From Rubrobacter sp. (lineage in GTDB: Bacteria; Actinomycetota; Rubrobacteria; Rubrobacterales; Rubrobacteraceae), in assembly GCA_016781635.1 (NCBI GenBank), contig JADDPY010000516.1, positions 1 through 13,758 on the forward strand: a stretch of DNA of 13,758 bases. Reading direction: 5' to 3'. The notes beneath the pieces are model-generated. The model ran no database searches. It saw only the letters and a program-made list of their open reading frames with translations, and was not told where the DNA came from. Of the stretch, positions 1-8,002 are shown in pieces. A program made the position numbers and the translations under genes. Each line of letters opens with the position of its first letter. The first letter of the stretch is position 1.

Positions 1-783
1 AGGCGGCTGGCGCGGTTCGGGTACGCGGCGAAAGGGGTCGTGTACATCGTGATGGGGGTCCTGGCGGTGCTGGCAGCCGCGGGGCTCGGGGGGAGCACGA
101 CGGATCAGGGCGGCGTCTTCAGAGCCATTGCGAGCGTGCCGTTGGGGCGCGTGCTGCTCGGCCTGGTCGCCGTGGGGCTCCTGGGGTACGTGATCTGGCG
201 GGCGTTGCAGGCCGTGGCGGACCCTGACGGGGAGGGCACGGACCTCAGGGCCGTCGCCAAGCGCCTGGGCTACGCCGGCAGCGCCCTATTGCACGCAGGC
301 CTCGCCTTTAGCGCGGCGAGGCTCGTGCTAGGAGGCGGGGGCGGGGGAGGGTCCGCCTCCGAGAGCTGGACGGCGGCGCTTCTGGCCTGGCCTTTCGGGT
401 GGACCCTCGTTGCGGCCGTCGGGGCGGGGGTGGTCGGCGGGGGGTTGTACCAGATCTACGAGGCTTACCACGCCGAGTTCAGGAAGTACCTCAAGCTGGG
501 CGAGATGGGCGAGAAGACGGACGATTGGATCGAGCAGGGTGGCCGGTTCGGCGTCGCGGCTCGCGGGGTGGTCTTCTGCATCGTCGGCGGTTTTCTGGTC
601 CTGGCGGCGCTCCAGTCGGACGCGCAGGAGGTCCGGGGCCTCGGCGGGGCTCTCGCGGCGGTCCTTCAGCAACCCTTCGGGCCTTACCTCCTGGGGCTCG
701 TGGCCTTCGGGCTGGTTGCCTACGGGCTGCTCATGGTCGCCGTCGCCCGCTACCGGCGCATCGCCCCGAGCCGGGCACTCTGA
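1..783 (+). CDS. DUF1206 family integral membrane protein, 5' end outside the window
   Basis: The reading frame is open from base 1 and ends in TGA at 781-783, so the start lies upstream; a GTG at 40 is in frame but falls inside the first conserved segment and is not the true start. The translation shows the DUF1206 pattern of three related units, each opening with a G-Y/V-A-A-x-G-x-V-type motif and followed by paired hydrophobic helices: RLARFGYAAKGVVYIVMG at the window edge, a second unit near KRLGYAGSALLHAGLAF (about bases 268-320) and a third near RFGVAARGVVFCIVGGF (about 544-600). A glycine/serine-rich loop (bases ~331-360) joins the second unit to the next helix. About six membrane segments are expected. 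The biochemical role of DUF1206 is unknown. The next gene starts 87 bases downstream on the same strand. Confidence 0.85.
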   Translation, partial: RRLARFGYAAKGVVYIVMGVLAVLAAAGLGGSTTDQGGVFRAIASVPLGRVLLGLVAVGLLGYVIWRALQAVADPDGEGTDLRAVAKRLGYAGSALLHAGLAFSAARLVLGGGGGGGSASESWTAALLAWPFGWTLVAAVGAGVVGGGLYQIYEAYHAEFRKYLKLGEMGEKTDDWIEQGGRFGVAARGVVFCIVGGFLVLAALQSDAQEVRGLGGALAAVLQQPFGPYLLGLVAFGLVAYGLLMVAVARYRRIAPSRAL

Positions 784-802
784 CCTGCGCCCCGTCTCTT
801 AT

Positions 803-816
803 GTGTCGCGCGACAC
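803..816. promoter_or_regulatory. Perfect 14-bp palindrome between DUF1206 and the reductase gene
   Basis: GTGTCGCGCGACAC reads the same on both strands, with no spacer. It lies 19 bases after the DUF1206 stop and 54 bases before the reductase start. A gapless palindrome cannot form a good terminator loop, so an operator for a dimeric regulator is more likely than a terminator. No nearby regulator gene points to a specific protein; the role is inferred from position and symmetry only. Confidence 0.35.
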
Positions 817-854
817 CGTCACGGGGGCGAGGAAGGTTAGGGGACAAACCCCAG

Positions 855-860
855 TAGTAT
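855..860 (+). promoter_or_regulatory. Possible -10 element upstream of the flavoprotein gene
   Basis: TAGTAT lies 10 bases before the ATG at 871. No good -35 hexamer is found at 16-18 bases spacing. No Shine-Dalgarno sequence precedes the ATG, so a leaderless or nearly leaderless transcript would fit. The same hexamer forms the -10 box of the much better promoter at 13540-13568. Confidence 0.25.
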
Positions 861-870
861 ACGGCATCTC

Positions 871-1784
871 ATGTATGACATCATGATTATAGGCGGCGGT
901 GAGGCGGGGCTTTCGGCGGCGATTTGCGCGGCGCTGATGAACCGCACGGTGGCGGTTGTGGATCGGGGTATCGAGGCTTCACGGGACCAGTGGGCCCGCA
1001 ATTACCTCAACTATCCCGGTTTCCCCGATGGGATCTCGGCCGAAGCGCTGCGGGAGCTCGGGGACAAGCAGGCCGCGTTGTACGGGATGGAACGCATCTG
1101 GGACGAGGTGGCGGCCCTCCGGAGTACGGAGGACGGTTTCGTCGCGGAGGGGCGTGACGGCCTCTATCGGGCGAGAGCTACCATATTGGCCCCCGGGGTC
1201 ATGGATGGTAGGCCCGAGGTCGAGAACTCCGCGGACTTCGAGGGTTACGATGTCCATTACTGCCTGCTCTGCGACGGCTACGAGATGCAGGGGACCCGGG
1301 TCGCCGTTATAGGGAACACCGACTCCGCCGTCCCGAAGCCGGCATTATGATCCACGATTTCGGGTGCGAGGCGGTGATCTGCCTGGACGGCAAGGAGCCC
1401 GAGTTCAGTGAGGATAGCGAGCGCCAGATCAGCGAACACTCGATCGACATCCGGCAGGAGAGGATCTCACGCTTCGTCGGCGAGCCGCGCACTCAAGGCG
1501 GGCTCGAGGGCCTGGAGTTCGAGACCGGGGAGTTTCTGCCCGCTTCGCACGCCCTCGCCGCCCTCGGGACCAAGGTCAACACGGAGCTTGCCGAGGACCT
1601 CGGTGTCGAGCTGGATGGCGGCTTTGTCGCGGTGGATTCACGGGCCGCCACCAACATCCCGCTGGTGTACGCGGCGGGCGACATAACCGGGGGCTTCAAC
1701 CAGGCTATCGTGGCCGCCGGACAGGGTGCCGTCGCCGCGATCGCAGCCTGCACGGACCTCAGGAGCAGCCGCCAACTCGCCTGA
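871..1784 (+). pseudogene. Thioredoxin-reductase-like FAD/NAD(P) oxidoreductase, split by a -1 frameshift
   Basis: Two overlapping frames together make one ~304-residue protein of the thioredoxin reductase family. The first frame (871-1350) has the FAD-binding GGGEAG at residues 8-13, the redox motif C131-L-L-C134-DGY and the start of the second nucleotide-binding fold (VAVIGNTDSA, ~144-153). It then runs into VPKPAL and TGA. The second frame (from ATG at 1347) continues directly and ends with the typical FAD-contact motif YAAGDITGGFNQAIVAAGQG. Reading one base back near 1333-1336 joins them as DSAVP-EAGIMIHDFG; restoring one G (CCGGAAG instead of CCGAAG) repairs the frame. Stop and start overlap as ATGA, so translational coupling into two chains is possible. 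The usual GGGDSA is GNTDSA and no HRRxxxR motif follows, so NADPH binding may be weak or changed. Alternatives are a true pseudogene, a consensus error or a split gene. Confidence 0.8.
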
Positions 1785-1874
1785 TACGGAATCCGGGAAG
1801 GGTTTTTTAGGGGAGAATCGCCCCAGCCCACGCCAGGCGCGAAGCGCCCAGCCGTATCCGGTACGAACCCCGTT
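1785..1874. terminator. Convergent intergenic region with hairpin candidates
   Basis: This 90-base gap separates two genes that face each other. It holds GGCGC-GAA-GCGCC (1836-1848), a compact GC hairpin usable from either strand, plus an outer inverted pair GATACGG (1783-1789) and CCGTATC (1852-1858). GGGG-N7-CCCC lies at 1810-1824, and a run of six T at 1803-1808 is not directly preceded by a strong stem. Bidirectional termination is the natural reading of the position, but no element is a textbook intrinsic terminator. Confidence 0.35.
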
Positions 1875-3488
1875 CTACCCGCGGGTGTGGCGGGCGACGA
1901 TCTCCATGGCGTCGAGGTCGGGGTCGAGTTGGCGGGTGATGCCGTCGAGGAGGCCGATGGCGCGCCCGACGAGGAGCAGCTTGGGCGGGATGTCGCCTAT
2001 CCCCGAGCCGAAGCTCCTTCCCAACTGCCCGAGGTCCATGCTGTCCGTAGCATCTTCGTCGCCGTCCCCCAGGTGCTCCTCGCCGCCGAGCAAAACACCG
2101 ACGAGCCCGAGGAGGGCGTCGAGGTCCGCCCCCTCCTCGATGGGTAGGCCGGCCTCTCTGAGCGCACCGCTCATGGACTCGAAATCTCCCTCGGAGATCG
2201 CACGCACCATCTTCTCCAGAGGGTCGACGAGCTCGGGCTCCAGCCCGAGGGTGAGGCCGTGGTCGAGCAGGACCAGGCGCGGCCCCTCCGGGCCGGGCTG
2301 CACGAGGAGGTTGCCGGGATGGGGGTCGGCGTGGAGGTAGTGGCGTCCGTAGAGCTGGTCCGCGTAGACGTCGTTCAAGAGCTCGGCCACCGCACGAGGG
2401 TCGATGCCCGCCGACACGAGCGCCTCACGGTCCGTAATTTTGTGTCCCTCGACGAGGTCCATCACGAGCAGGCGCCCGGTAGTCAACTCGTCGACGACGC
2501 CGGGGATGACCACGTCGTCCCGATCCTTCAGGGCCTCCTTCAGGCCGCGTATCGCCCCGGCCTCGCGGACGAAATCCAGCTCCATCGGGAGCGTCCAGCG
2601 GAGGTAGTCCGCGATGGGCTGGAGCCGTATGCCGGGCTCCAGGGCGTTGAGCCCGGCGAAGACCGTTTCTAGCGCCCCGAGGTCGGCCTCCACGAGTTCC
2701 GCTATGCCCGGGTACTGCACCTTCAGGGCGACCGGCCGGCCGTCTCGCAGGTAGGCCCGGTGGACCTGGGCTATGGAGGCGGCTGCGATCGGCCTGGGCT
2801 CGACCGCTCGAAAGACCTCCCTGAGGTCCCGGCCGAGCTCGCGTTCCAGCGCACGGTGTATCACCGACCACGGGCGGGGGGGGACGCGGTCCTGGAGCGC
2901 GGAGAGCTTCTCGATGTAGGGCGCGGGGAGGAGATCCGGGCGGGATGAGGCGAACTGGGCGGCCTTTATGAGCGTTCCCCCGAGCTCAGACGCCGCGTCC
3001 AAGACGCGCGCGGCGCCCCGCCGGTGTTGGAGATCCGAATCCTCCTTCGCGACGCTGCCCGGGCGCGCGTTCTCCCGCCGGCGGAGCGCGGAGTAGCCCA
3101 GGTACAGGTCAGCGGCGACCGCCCCGATCACCAGCGTGCGCGACAACCCCGCGTAGCCGGCGAATCCGGGCGACGCCAGGGCGAAGCCGCGCCCGAGGCG
3201 CTCCCCGGTCATGAGCCCGGCCTCCGTCCACAGAAACGCCCCCGAACGCGCCAGGTCCCCGGCCCGGGCTAGAAACGCCCGGTCGGAGATCCCCACGGAT
3301 GCGTCGCGCACGGCCCGCGCCTCCTCGCCCGAATGCCGTGCCGCCCTCGAAAATGCCCCTTCCCTGCCCGGCGCTCCCCCCAAGTTGCGGGAAAGACCTT
3401 TCAGCCGGCCGTTCGCGGCCAGCGAAGCATCGAGCGAGGCACGGGTCAGGTCCGCGGCGGCTGACGTAGCGTAGGATCTCGGCCTCAT
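1875..3488 (-). CDS. ABC1/AarF/UbiB family atypical kinase-like protein
   Basis: The 537-residue product has the UbiB-family marks in order: a hydrophobic stretch near residues 105-130, the KxGQ-region helix (GGTLIKAAQFASSRPDLLP, KAAQ at ~175-178), the alanine-rich loop AAAS (~235-238) that replaces the P-loop, the VALKV lysine (~256), ELDFVREA, the catalytic-loop motif HADPHPGN (~386-393) and LDHG (~408-411) in the DFG position. The KAAQ form of the usual KxGQ is unusual. In other bacteria and in mitochondria such proteins support isoprenoid quinone synthesis through ATPase-like activity; here the substrate is unknown. The ATG at 3488 is chosen because GAAGGAG lies about 8 bases upstream; a GTG at 3527 is in frame but lacks such a site. 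A ~90-residue N-terminal segment rich in Ala, Arg and Ser precedes the membrane stretch. It follows the methyltransferase gene on the same strand with a 133-base gap. Confidence 0.88.
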   Translation of the reverse strand: MRPRSYATSAAADLTRASLDASLAANGRLKGLSRNLGGAPGREGAFSRAARHSGEEARAVRDASVGISDRAFLARAGDLARSGAFLWTEAGLMTGERLGRGFALASPGFAGYAGLSRTLVIGAVAADLYLGYSALRRRENARPGSVAKEDSDLQHRRGAARVLDAASELGGTLIKAAQFASSRPDLLPAPYIEKLSALQDRVPPRPWSVIHRALERELGRDLREVFRAVEPRPIAAASIAQVHRAYLRDGRPVALKVQYPGIAELVEADLGALETVFAGLNALEPGIRLQPIADYLRWTLPMELDFVREAGAIRGLKEALKDRDDVVIPGVVDELTTGRLLVMDLVEGHKITDREALVSAGIDPRAVAELLNDVYADQLYGRHYLHADPHPGNLLVQPGPEGPRLVLLDHGLTLGLEPELVDPLEKMVRAISEGDFESMSGALREAGLPIEEGADLDALLGLVGVLLGGEEHLGDGDEDATDSMDLGQLGRSFGSGIGDIPPKLLLVGRAIGLLDGITRQLDPDLDAMEIVARHTRG

Positions 3489-3621
3489 CTCTCGTACTCC
3501 TTCAAGAAGCGTCATTGTGTCGCTCACGGCTCATAGATGTTCTTCCCGCCGAGCATGCCGAGAAACATGGGGCACGACGCTCAGGCTCGATGACCGGTCC
3601 ACGCCTCCCCTCCGAGACGCG

Positions 3622-4491
3622 CTACGCCGGGGGTTTCTCCCCCGACGCGACGACGACCTCGCCGCTCATCTCGACCGCTCCCCCGTCAAAAAGCTCGGCG
3701 ATGGTCTCCACAACGTCTTTTTTCACTGCTTGTTTGCGCTCCTCGGGGAGTGACGCGAGTATCGAGACCAGCGGGCCCGCCATAGCCGTAAGGCCATACC
3801 AGTAAGACTCCGCGTTCTTCGCCTTCACGACCGGCGTTTCGAAGGCAGAGGCTTCTACCCCCGAGAAACCGGCGGCTTCGAGGACGGCGCCCAGAGCCTC
3901 CGGCGTCGGGAGGGCGAAGAGGCCGGGTGCGTCGGGATCTTCTGGCGGGAGGTCCGCGTGTTTTGCTATGGCCTCCATCGGCAGGGAGAAGTTCGGGTTG
4001 TGTTTGGGGCGTCCCCAGGTCGAGACGGCGATACGCCCGCCGGGGACGAGGGCGACGAGTAGCTCCCGCAGGGCCGCCACGGGGTCGGGCACGAACATGA
4101 GGCCGAGGCGGCAGGTCGCGGCGTCGAAGCTCTCGGGAGAGACGCCGAGTTCGAGCTCGCTCGGGATCGTGCGGAACCCGGTGTTGCCCACCCTGCGCTC
4201 CGCCGCCCAAGCCTGCGCCGCCCGGACCATCTCCGGGGAGAGGTCGAGGCCGAGAACGAAGCCTTCGGGGCCGACGCGTTCGGCGATCTCGAAGGCCGGG
4301 TCCCCCACGCCGCAGGCAAGGTCGAGGACGCGGTCGCCGGGGCGCAGGCGCAAGGCATCGACCATGCTCTCCGTGATGGAGCTCGTCGGGGCGCTCATCT
4401 TCTCCCGGTGGCGCTTCCATCCGCCAGCGACGGTGTTCCAGTCGGCGCGCTGGCGCTCTCGTACCTCTCGCGCCCGGTCCGATCCCTCCAA
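3622..4491 (-). CDS. Class I SAM-dependent methyltransferase, UbiE-like
   Basis: The 289-residue product has motif I VLDLACGVGD at about residues 55-64 and the acidic post-I strand GLDLSPEM at about 81-88. These are the SAM-binding marks of a class I Rossmann methyltransferase. A later FVPDPVAALRELLVALVPGG segment resembles the UbiE/COQ5 group (Methyltransf_11). The start is the TTG at 4491: AAAGGAGG sits 6 bases upstream, and the protein then begins about 14 residues before the conserved RADWNTVAGGW. Upstream ATG codons (e.g. at 4659) add an Ala/Ser-rich stretch that does not look conserved. The next gene on the strand is the UbiB-like gene. UbiE-type methylation and UbiB proteins both serve quinone synthesis in other organisms, so a shared role is plausible but the substrate cannot be read from sequence. 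Confidence 0.87.
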   Translation of the reverse strand: MEGSDRAREVRERQRADWNTVAGGWKRHREKMSAPTSSITESMVDALRLRPGDRVLDLACGVGDPAFEIAERVGPEGFVLGLDLSPEMVRAAQAWAAERRVGNTGFRTIPSELELGVSPESFDAATCRLGLMFVPDPVAALRELLVALVPGGRIAVSTWGRPKHNPNFSLPMEAIAKHADLPPEDPDAPGLFALPTPEALGAVLEAAGFSGVEASAFETPVVKAKNAESYWYGLTAMAGPLVSILASLPEERKQAVKKDVVETIAELFDGGAVEMSGEVVVASGEKPPA

Positions 4492-4497
4492 AAACCG

Positions 4498-4505
4498 CCT
4501 CCTTT
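4498..4505 (-). promoter_or_regulatory. Strong Shine-Dalgarno site that fixes a TTG start for the methyltransferase
   Basis: On the minus strand the sequence reads AAAGGAGG, then six bases, then TTG (4491-4489). No comparable site precedes any ATG further upstream in this frame. A possible -10 box TAGACT (4520-4525, minus strand) lies a little further up, with no clear -35 partner. Confidence 0.65.
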
Positions 4506-5022
4506 CGGATACCCGGTCCAGTCTAGCAGCGTGGGACACGGCGCCGCCGATGGAAGCGACTGACGCGGACACCTCGGGGGCAGGAAGCCGACGGAGCGTG
4601 GCGGATGACAGTTTATCCGTCGGTAACATGGTGTGTACGATGGCCAGCAGCGACAGCATGTACGACCCGACCGACGCTCTCTTCTACGCAGCCAAAGGCG
4701 GGCTTCTATACGCGAAGTACACCCAGGGCGCCGAGTAGAAGGGCGACGCGAAACCCGCCGACTGTGCAGCAGCCCGGGTTACTGCTCCGATAACCTAGGC
4801 GCTATTCGAGATCATGCCCCTGGGGCCGGAGCGGTACGTACCGGCATTCTTTGTGCTCTGAGGAAACGGAGCACGAGATAGATGGCGTGACCGTGCGCCT
4901 GTCAACACGTGGTTTGCCGTAGCGGAGCTCCGGTAGGCAAAAGCGCCGGCACCCGTTGGAGATGTAGACTGCTCCCGCAAACCTGCCTCGGGAGGCTCCG
5001 GGGGTGGTACAGGGGGTGTTCT
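4506..5022. other. Divergent intergenic region with one possible small ORF
   Basis: About 515 bases separate the divergent methyltransferase and aminotransferase-like genes, and no known gene is recognised here. A plus-strand frame at 4628-4738 (also ATG at 4640) encodes 32-36 residues ending DPTDALFYAAKGGLLYAKYTQGAE. Its composition looks more protein-like than its surroundings, but it has no Shine-Dalgarno site and no recognised family. TAGACT on the plus strand near 4965 could serve as a -10 box for the downstream gene, but no -35 is evident. Frames longer than this in the region have basic, Arg/Pro-rich shadow composition. Confidence 0.3.
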
Positions 5023-6260
5023 TTGGTTCTGGGCAAGAAAGCCTTCGACGTCGAAGAAGTACGTGAGCAGTTTCCGGCGCTCGGGCGGAGGTACAACGGC
5101 CGTCATGTCGCGTACTTCGACGGGCCGGGAGGCTCGCAGGTGGTGCGGGGGCGATCGAGGCGGTCGCGGGTTACATGACGCGCGGCGGGGCGAACTTGCA
5201 CGGCGCCTTCGTGACGAGCCGGGAGACGGAGGAGATCGTCGCCGGCGCCCGCCGCGCTTCGGGCGCGTTCCTCGGCGCCGACCCCGACGAAGTAGCCTTC
5301 GGCCACAACATGACCACCCTCACCCTCGCGGTCTCCCGCGCCCTCTCGAAGGGCTGGGACGAGAGCAGCGAGGTCGTGGTCACGGAGATCGACCACCGCG
5401 CCAACGTCGACCCGTGGGTCCTCGCCGCCACCGACAGGGGCGCCGCCGTCCGCTGGCTCCCCGTGGACGCCGCAACCCTCACCCTCGACCTCACAAACCT
5501 CGACGAGCTCATAAACGAGCGCACCAGACTCGTCGCCGTTAGTCTCGCCTCGAACGCCGTCGGCACCGTCAACGACGTAGCCAGAATCTCCGAACGCGCA
5601 CGCGAGGTCGGGGCAATCGTAGCGGTGGACGCCGTCCACGCCGCCGCGCACATACCCCTCGACCGCGACGCTCTGGGCGCCGACGTCCTGACCTGCTCGG
5701 CCTACAAGTTCTTCGGCCCGCACGTGGGAATAACGGCCATTCGGCGCGACGTCTTCGAAGCGATGGAGCCTTACAAGCTTGCCCCGGGCCCGGGCCGCAT
5801 CCCGGACAAGCTAGAAACCGGCACCCAGAACCATGAGGGCCTCGCCGGCGTGGAGGCGGCGATCTCCTTCGTCGCCACCCTCGGCAGCGGCGCGACCCTG
5901 CGTGAGAAGCTGGTGAGCGGGATGCAGGAGATCGAATCTTACGAGGCTGATCTGGCGAACTCCGCGCGCGTGAGGCTCCGGGAGATGTCCGGGGTAACCC
6001 TCTACGCCGCCCCGGACGGGGTACGCAAAACGCCGACGCTCGCGTTCCGGCTGGAGGGACGTAGCCCCGTGGAGGTCTGCGAGCACATGTCCGAGCGCGG
6101 CATCTTCGTCGCTGGCGGCGACTTCTACGCCACGACCCTCGCCGATAAGCTCGGGATCAACGAGACCGGCGGTTTCGTGCGCGCCGGTCTCGCCCCCTAC
6201 ACCACCGCCGAGGAGGTCGACGCCTTCCTCGCCGCCCTGGAGGGGCTGGCGGGCCGTTAG
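5023..6260 (+). pseudogene. Cysteine desulfurase-like class V aminotransferase, split by a -1 frameshift in a G run
   Basis: The first ~43 codons (from the TTG at 5023, after AGGGGGTG) encode the conserved N-terminus ending VAYFDGPGGSQVVR, then run out of frame to a stop at 5178. The rest continues one base back as GAIEAVAGYMTRGGANLHG and stays open to 6260. Joined, the protein is ~412 residues, normal for the 'cysteine desulfurase-like' (VC1184-type) branch of fold-type I PLP enzymes. Visible marks are the cofactor aspartate in VDAVHAAAH and the Schiff-base lysine in TCSAYKFFGPH (K178 counted from the ATG at 5175). GTQNHEGLAG is a signature of this branch. The break falls at five G (5147-5151), where six would keep the frame. 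There is no cysteine in the C-terminal GGDFYA loop where desulfurases carry their persulfide cysteine, so desulfurase activity is doubtful. An ATG at 5175 would give only a chain lacking the N-terminus. Confidence 0.82.
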
Positions 6261-6276
6261 GTTCCCAGCTTGAGCC

Positions 6277-7926
6277 TCAGCGCGCCGGTTCGGCCGTGCG
6301 TGCCGCATCCTCCGGCTCCGCGGCCCCCTCGTGTTCGAAGACTACCTCGCCCCCGATCATGGTCAGGGCGGGGGAGAGGGAGAGGAGAGCCTCCGGGGGC
6401 GTGGAGAGGATCGTGCCGTCCAGGACGACGAGGTCGGCGAGCTTTCCGGGCTCCAGGCTACCCTTGATCCCCTCCTCGAAGGAGGCGTAGGCGCCGTTGA
6501 GGGTGAAGGTCCTGATGGCGTGCAGGAGGCTCGTCCCCTGCACGCCGCCTACTACCGTGCCGGAGCTCGTCTCGCGGGTCACGGCGCAATAGATGCCCCG
6601 CATGGGGTTCGGGACGGTGACGGGGGCGTCGGAGCCCGAGGCGGCGGTTATGCCCTCCTCCGCGTAGCTCGCGAGGGGGAACATATGCTCGACGCGCTCG
6701 CCGTAGTTCTTTACGTATCCCTCGCCGAACTCGTAGAAGAAAGCCGGGTTTGGGATGGGGACGATGCCGAGGCTCTTTATCCTCCGCATCAGGTCTGGCG
6801 GGGCCATGCCGGCGTGCTCGATACGGTGGCGGTGGTCCTCGCGGGGTTGCTCGGCGAGGGCCTTCTCGATGCAGTTCGCGACCATCTCCACGGCCCGGTC
6901 GCCGATGGCGTGCGCCGTGATCTGGAAACCTTCACGGTGCGCAGATCCCAGTATCTCGTCTATCTCTCCCTGCGAGTAGTAGAGGATGCCGGAGTCGGTC
7001 GGGTCGCTGGTGTAGGGCTCGCGGGTGGCGCAGGTCGGGCCGGAGCTCGCGCCGTCCGTGAACACCTTGGCCGGCCCGATCCTGAACCTCTCGTCCCCCA
7101 TGCCCGTCATCACCCCGCCCCGAATAGCCCCCTCCACGAACTTCTCGGACTCGTTCAACGAGCAGACCATCGCATAGATGCGCACCTTCACCCGTCCGCT
7201 TCTCACGGACTGGTACATCGCCCGCATCTGAGAAGGACCGTAGCCGCCGGCCTCGTGGATGCTCGTGATCCCGAGCCGAACGAAGTCGTCGTTCGCCAGC
7301 CCCATAGCTTCGGCCATCTCCTCCGGCGAGTACGCCGCCTCCTGGAATGCCGTCATGTGCGCGGTTTCCTTGAGCAGACCGTTCGGCTCGCCGTTCTCGT
7401 CCCGTCCGATGCTCCCGCCCTCTGGGTCGGGGGTGTCGCGGGTGATGCCGAGGATCTCGAGCGCCCGCGAGTTCACGACCGAGATGTGCCCGCACGTGCG
7501 CCCGGCGAAGACGGGATGATCCTCGGAGACGCGGTCGAGCTCCCGGCGGGTCGGGTGGCGGCCCTCGGCGAGCTTGCCGTTGTTGTAGCCCCAGCCCCGG
7601 ACCCACTCTCCTTCGGGCGTCTCCGCCGCCCTTAGCGAGAGTTTCTCCAGGATCTCCCCGACGCTCCCGACGCCGTTCTTGCAGTCCACCCCGAGCTTGT
7701 TCGCACCGTACATGAGCATATGGAGGTGCGAGTCGATGAAGCCGGGGAGGAGGGAGCGGCCACGCAGGTCCACCACCCTCGTCCCGGGTCCGCGCAGGCG
7801 CAGAATCTCCTCCGTCGAGCCTACGGCCAGGATCCTGCCCCCGCCGATCGCGATTGCCTCCACGATGTCGTCGTTCGGATTGACCGTAACTACCTCTCCG
7901 CCAACGAACAGGTGATCCGCGACCAT
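6277..7926 (-). CDS. YtcJ-type amidohydrolase (metal-dependent hydrolase)
   Basis: The 549-residue product belongs to the amidohydrolase superfamily, YtcJ/N-substituted formamide deformylase-like branch (Amidohydro_3). It shows the N-terminal strand LFVGGEVVTV, the metal-binding PGFIDSHLHM (HLH at ~67-69), KVFTDGASSG (~287-296), TAHAIGDRA (His ~339), HRHRIEHAG (~365-373), the aspartate of ASGSDAPV (~433) and the terminal GKLADLVVLDG. These match the family's metal and catalytic positions. The start is the ATG at 7926, preceded closely by AGGGAGGA; an ATG at 7977 in the same frame lacks a ribosome site. It is the last gene of the row with psuG and psuK (76-base gap), so it may hydrolyse an amide or cyclic imide linked to nucleobase breakdown, but members of this branch are poorly assigned and the substrate is unknown. 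Its stop is only 16 bases from that of the convergent upstream gene. Confidence 0.87.
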   Translation of the reverse strand: MVADHLFVGGEVVTVNPNDDIVEAIAIGGGRILAVGSTEEILRLRGPGTRVVDLRGRSLLPGFIDSHLHMLMYGANKLGVDCKNGVGSVGEILEKLSLRAAETPEGEWVRGWGYNNGKLAEGRHPTRRELDRVSEDHPVFAGRTCGHISVVNSRALEILGITRDTPDPEGGSIGRDENGEPNGLLKETAHMTAFQEAAYSPEEMAEAMGLANDDFVRLGITSIHEAGGYGPSQMRAMYQSVRSGRVKVRIYAMVCSLNESEKFVEGAIRGGVMTGMGDERFRIGPAKVFTDGASSGPTCATREPYTSDPTDSGILYYSQGEIDEILGSAHREGFQITAHAIGDRAVEMVANCIEKALAEQPREDHRHRIEHAGMAPPDLMRRIKSLGIVPIPNPAFFYEFGEGYVKNYGERVEHMFPLASYAEEGITAASGSDAPVTVPNPMRGIYCAVTRETSSGTVVGGVQGTSLLHAIRTFTLNGAYASFEEGIKGSLEPGKLADLVVLDGTILSTPPEALLSLSPALTMIGGEVVFEHEGAAEPEDAARTAEPAR

Positions 7927-8002
7927 GCGTCCTCCCTTCGGGTGCACTTGCAACCCCTCGTCCTTGCCCTGCCCCATGCTACCCGCGGGACGAAAGCCCC
8001 GC

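Noticed and set aside
3489..3527. GTG start at 3527 for the UbiB-like gene
   Set aside because: The ATG at 3488 has GAAGGAG at good spacing, whereas the GTG has none and would add only 13 residues with no conserved feature.
4492..4659. ATG at 4659 as the methyltransferase start
   Set aside because: The added 56 residues are not conserved-looking, and the AAAGGAGG site 6 bases before the TTG at 4491 lies inside this stretch.
6331..7635. Long plus-strand open frame of 434 codons opposite the amidohydrolase
   Set aside because: It is antisense to a gene with clear family motifs, has Gly/Ala/Val/Arg-rich composition with no recognisable domain, and reflects high GC third positions.
7927..7977. 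ATG at 7977 as the amidohydrolase start
   Set aside because: It lacks a Shine-Dalgarno site, and the extra 17 residues are encoded by the region holding the AGGGAGGA site of the ATG at 7926.
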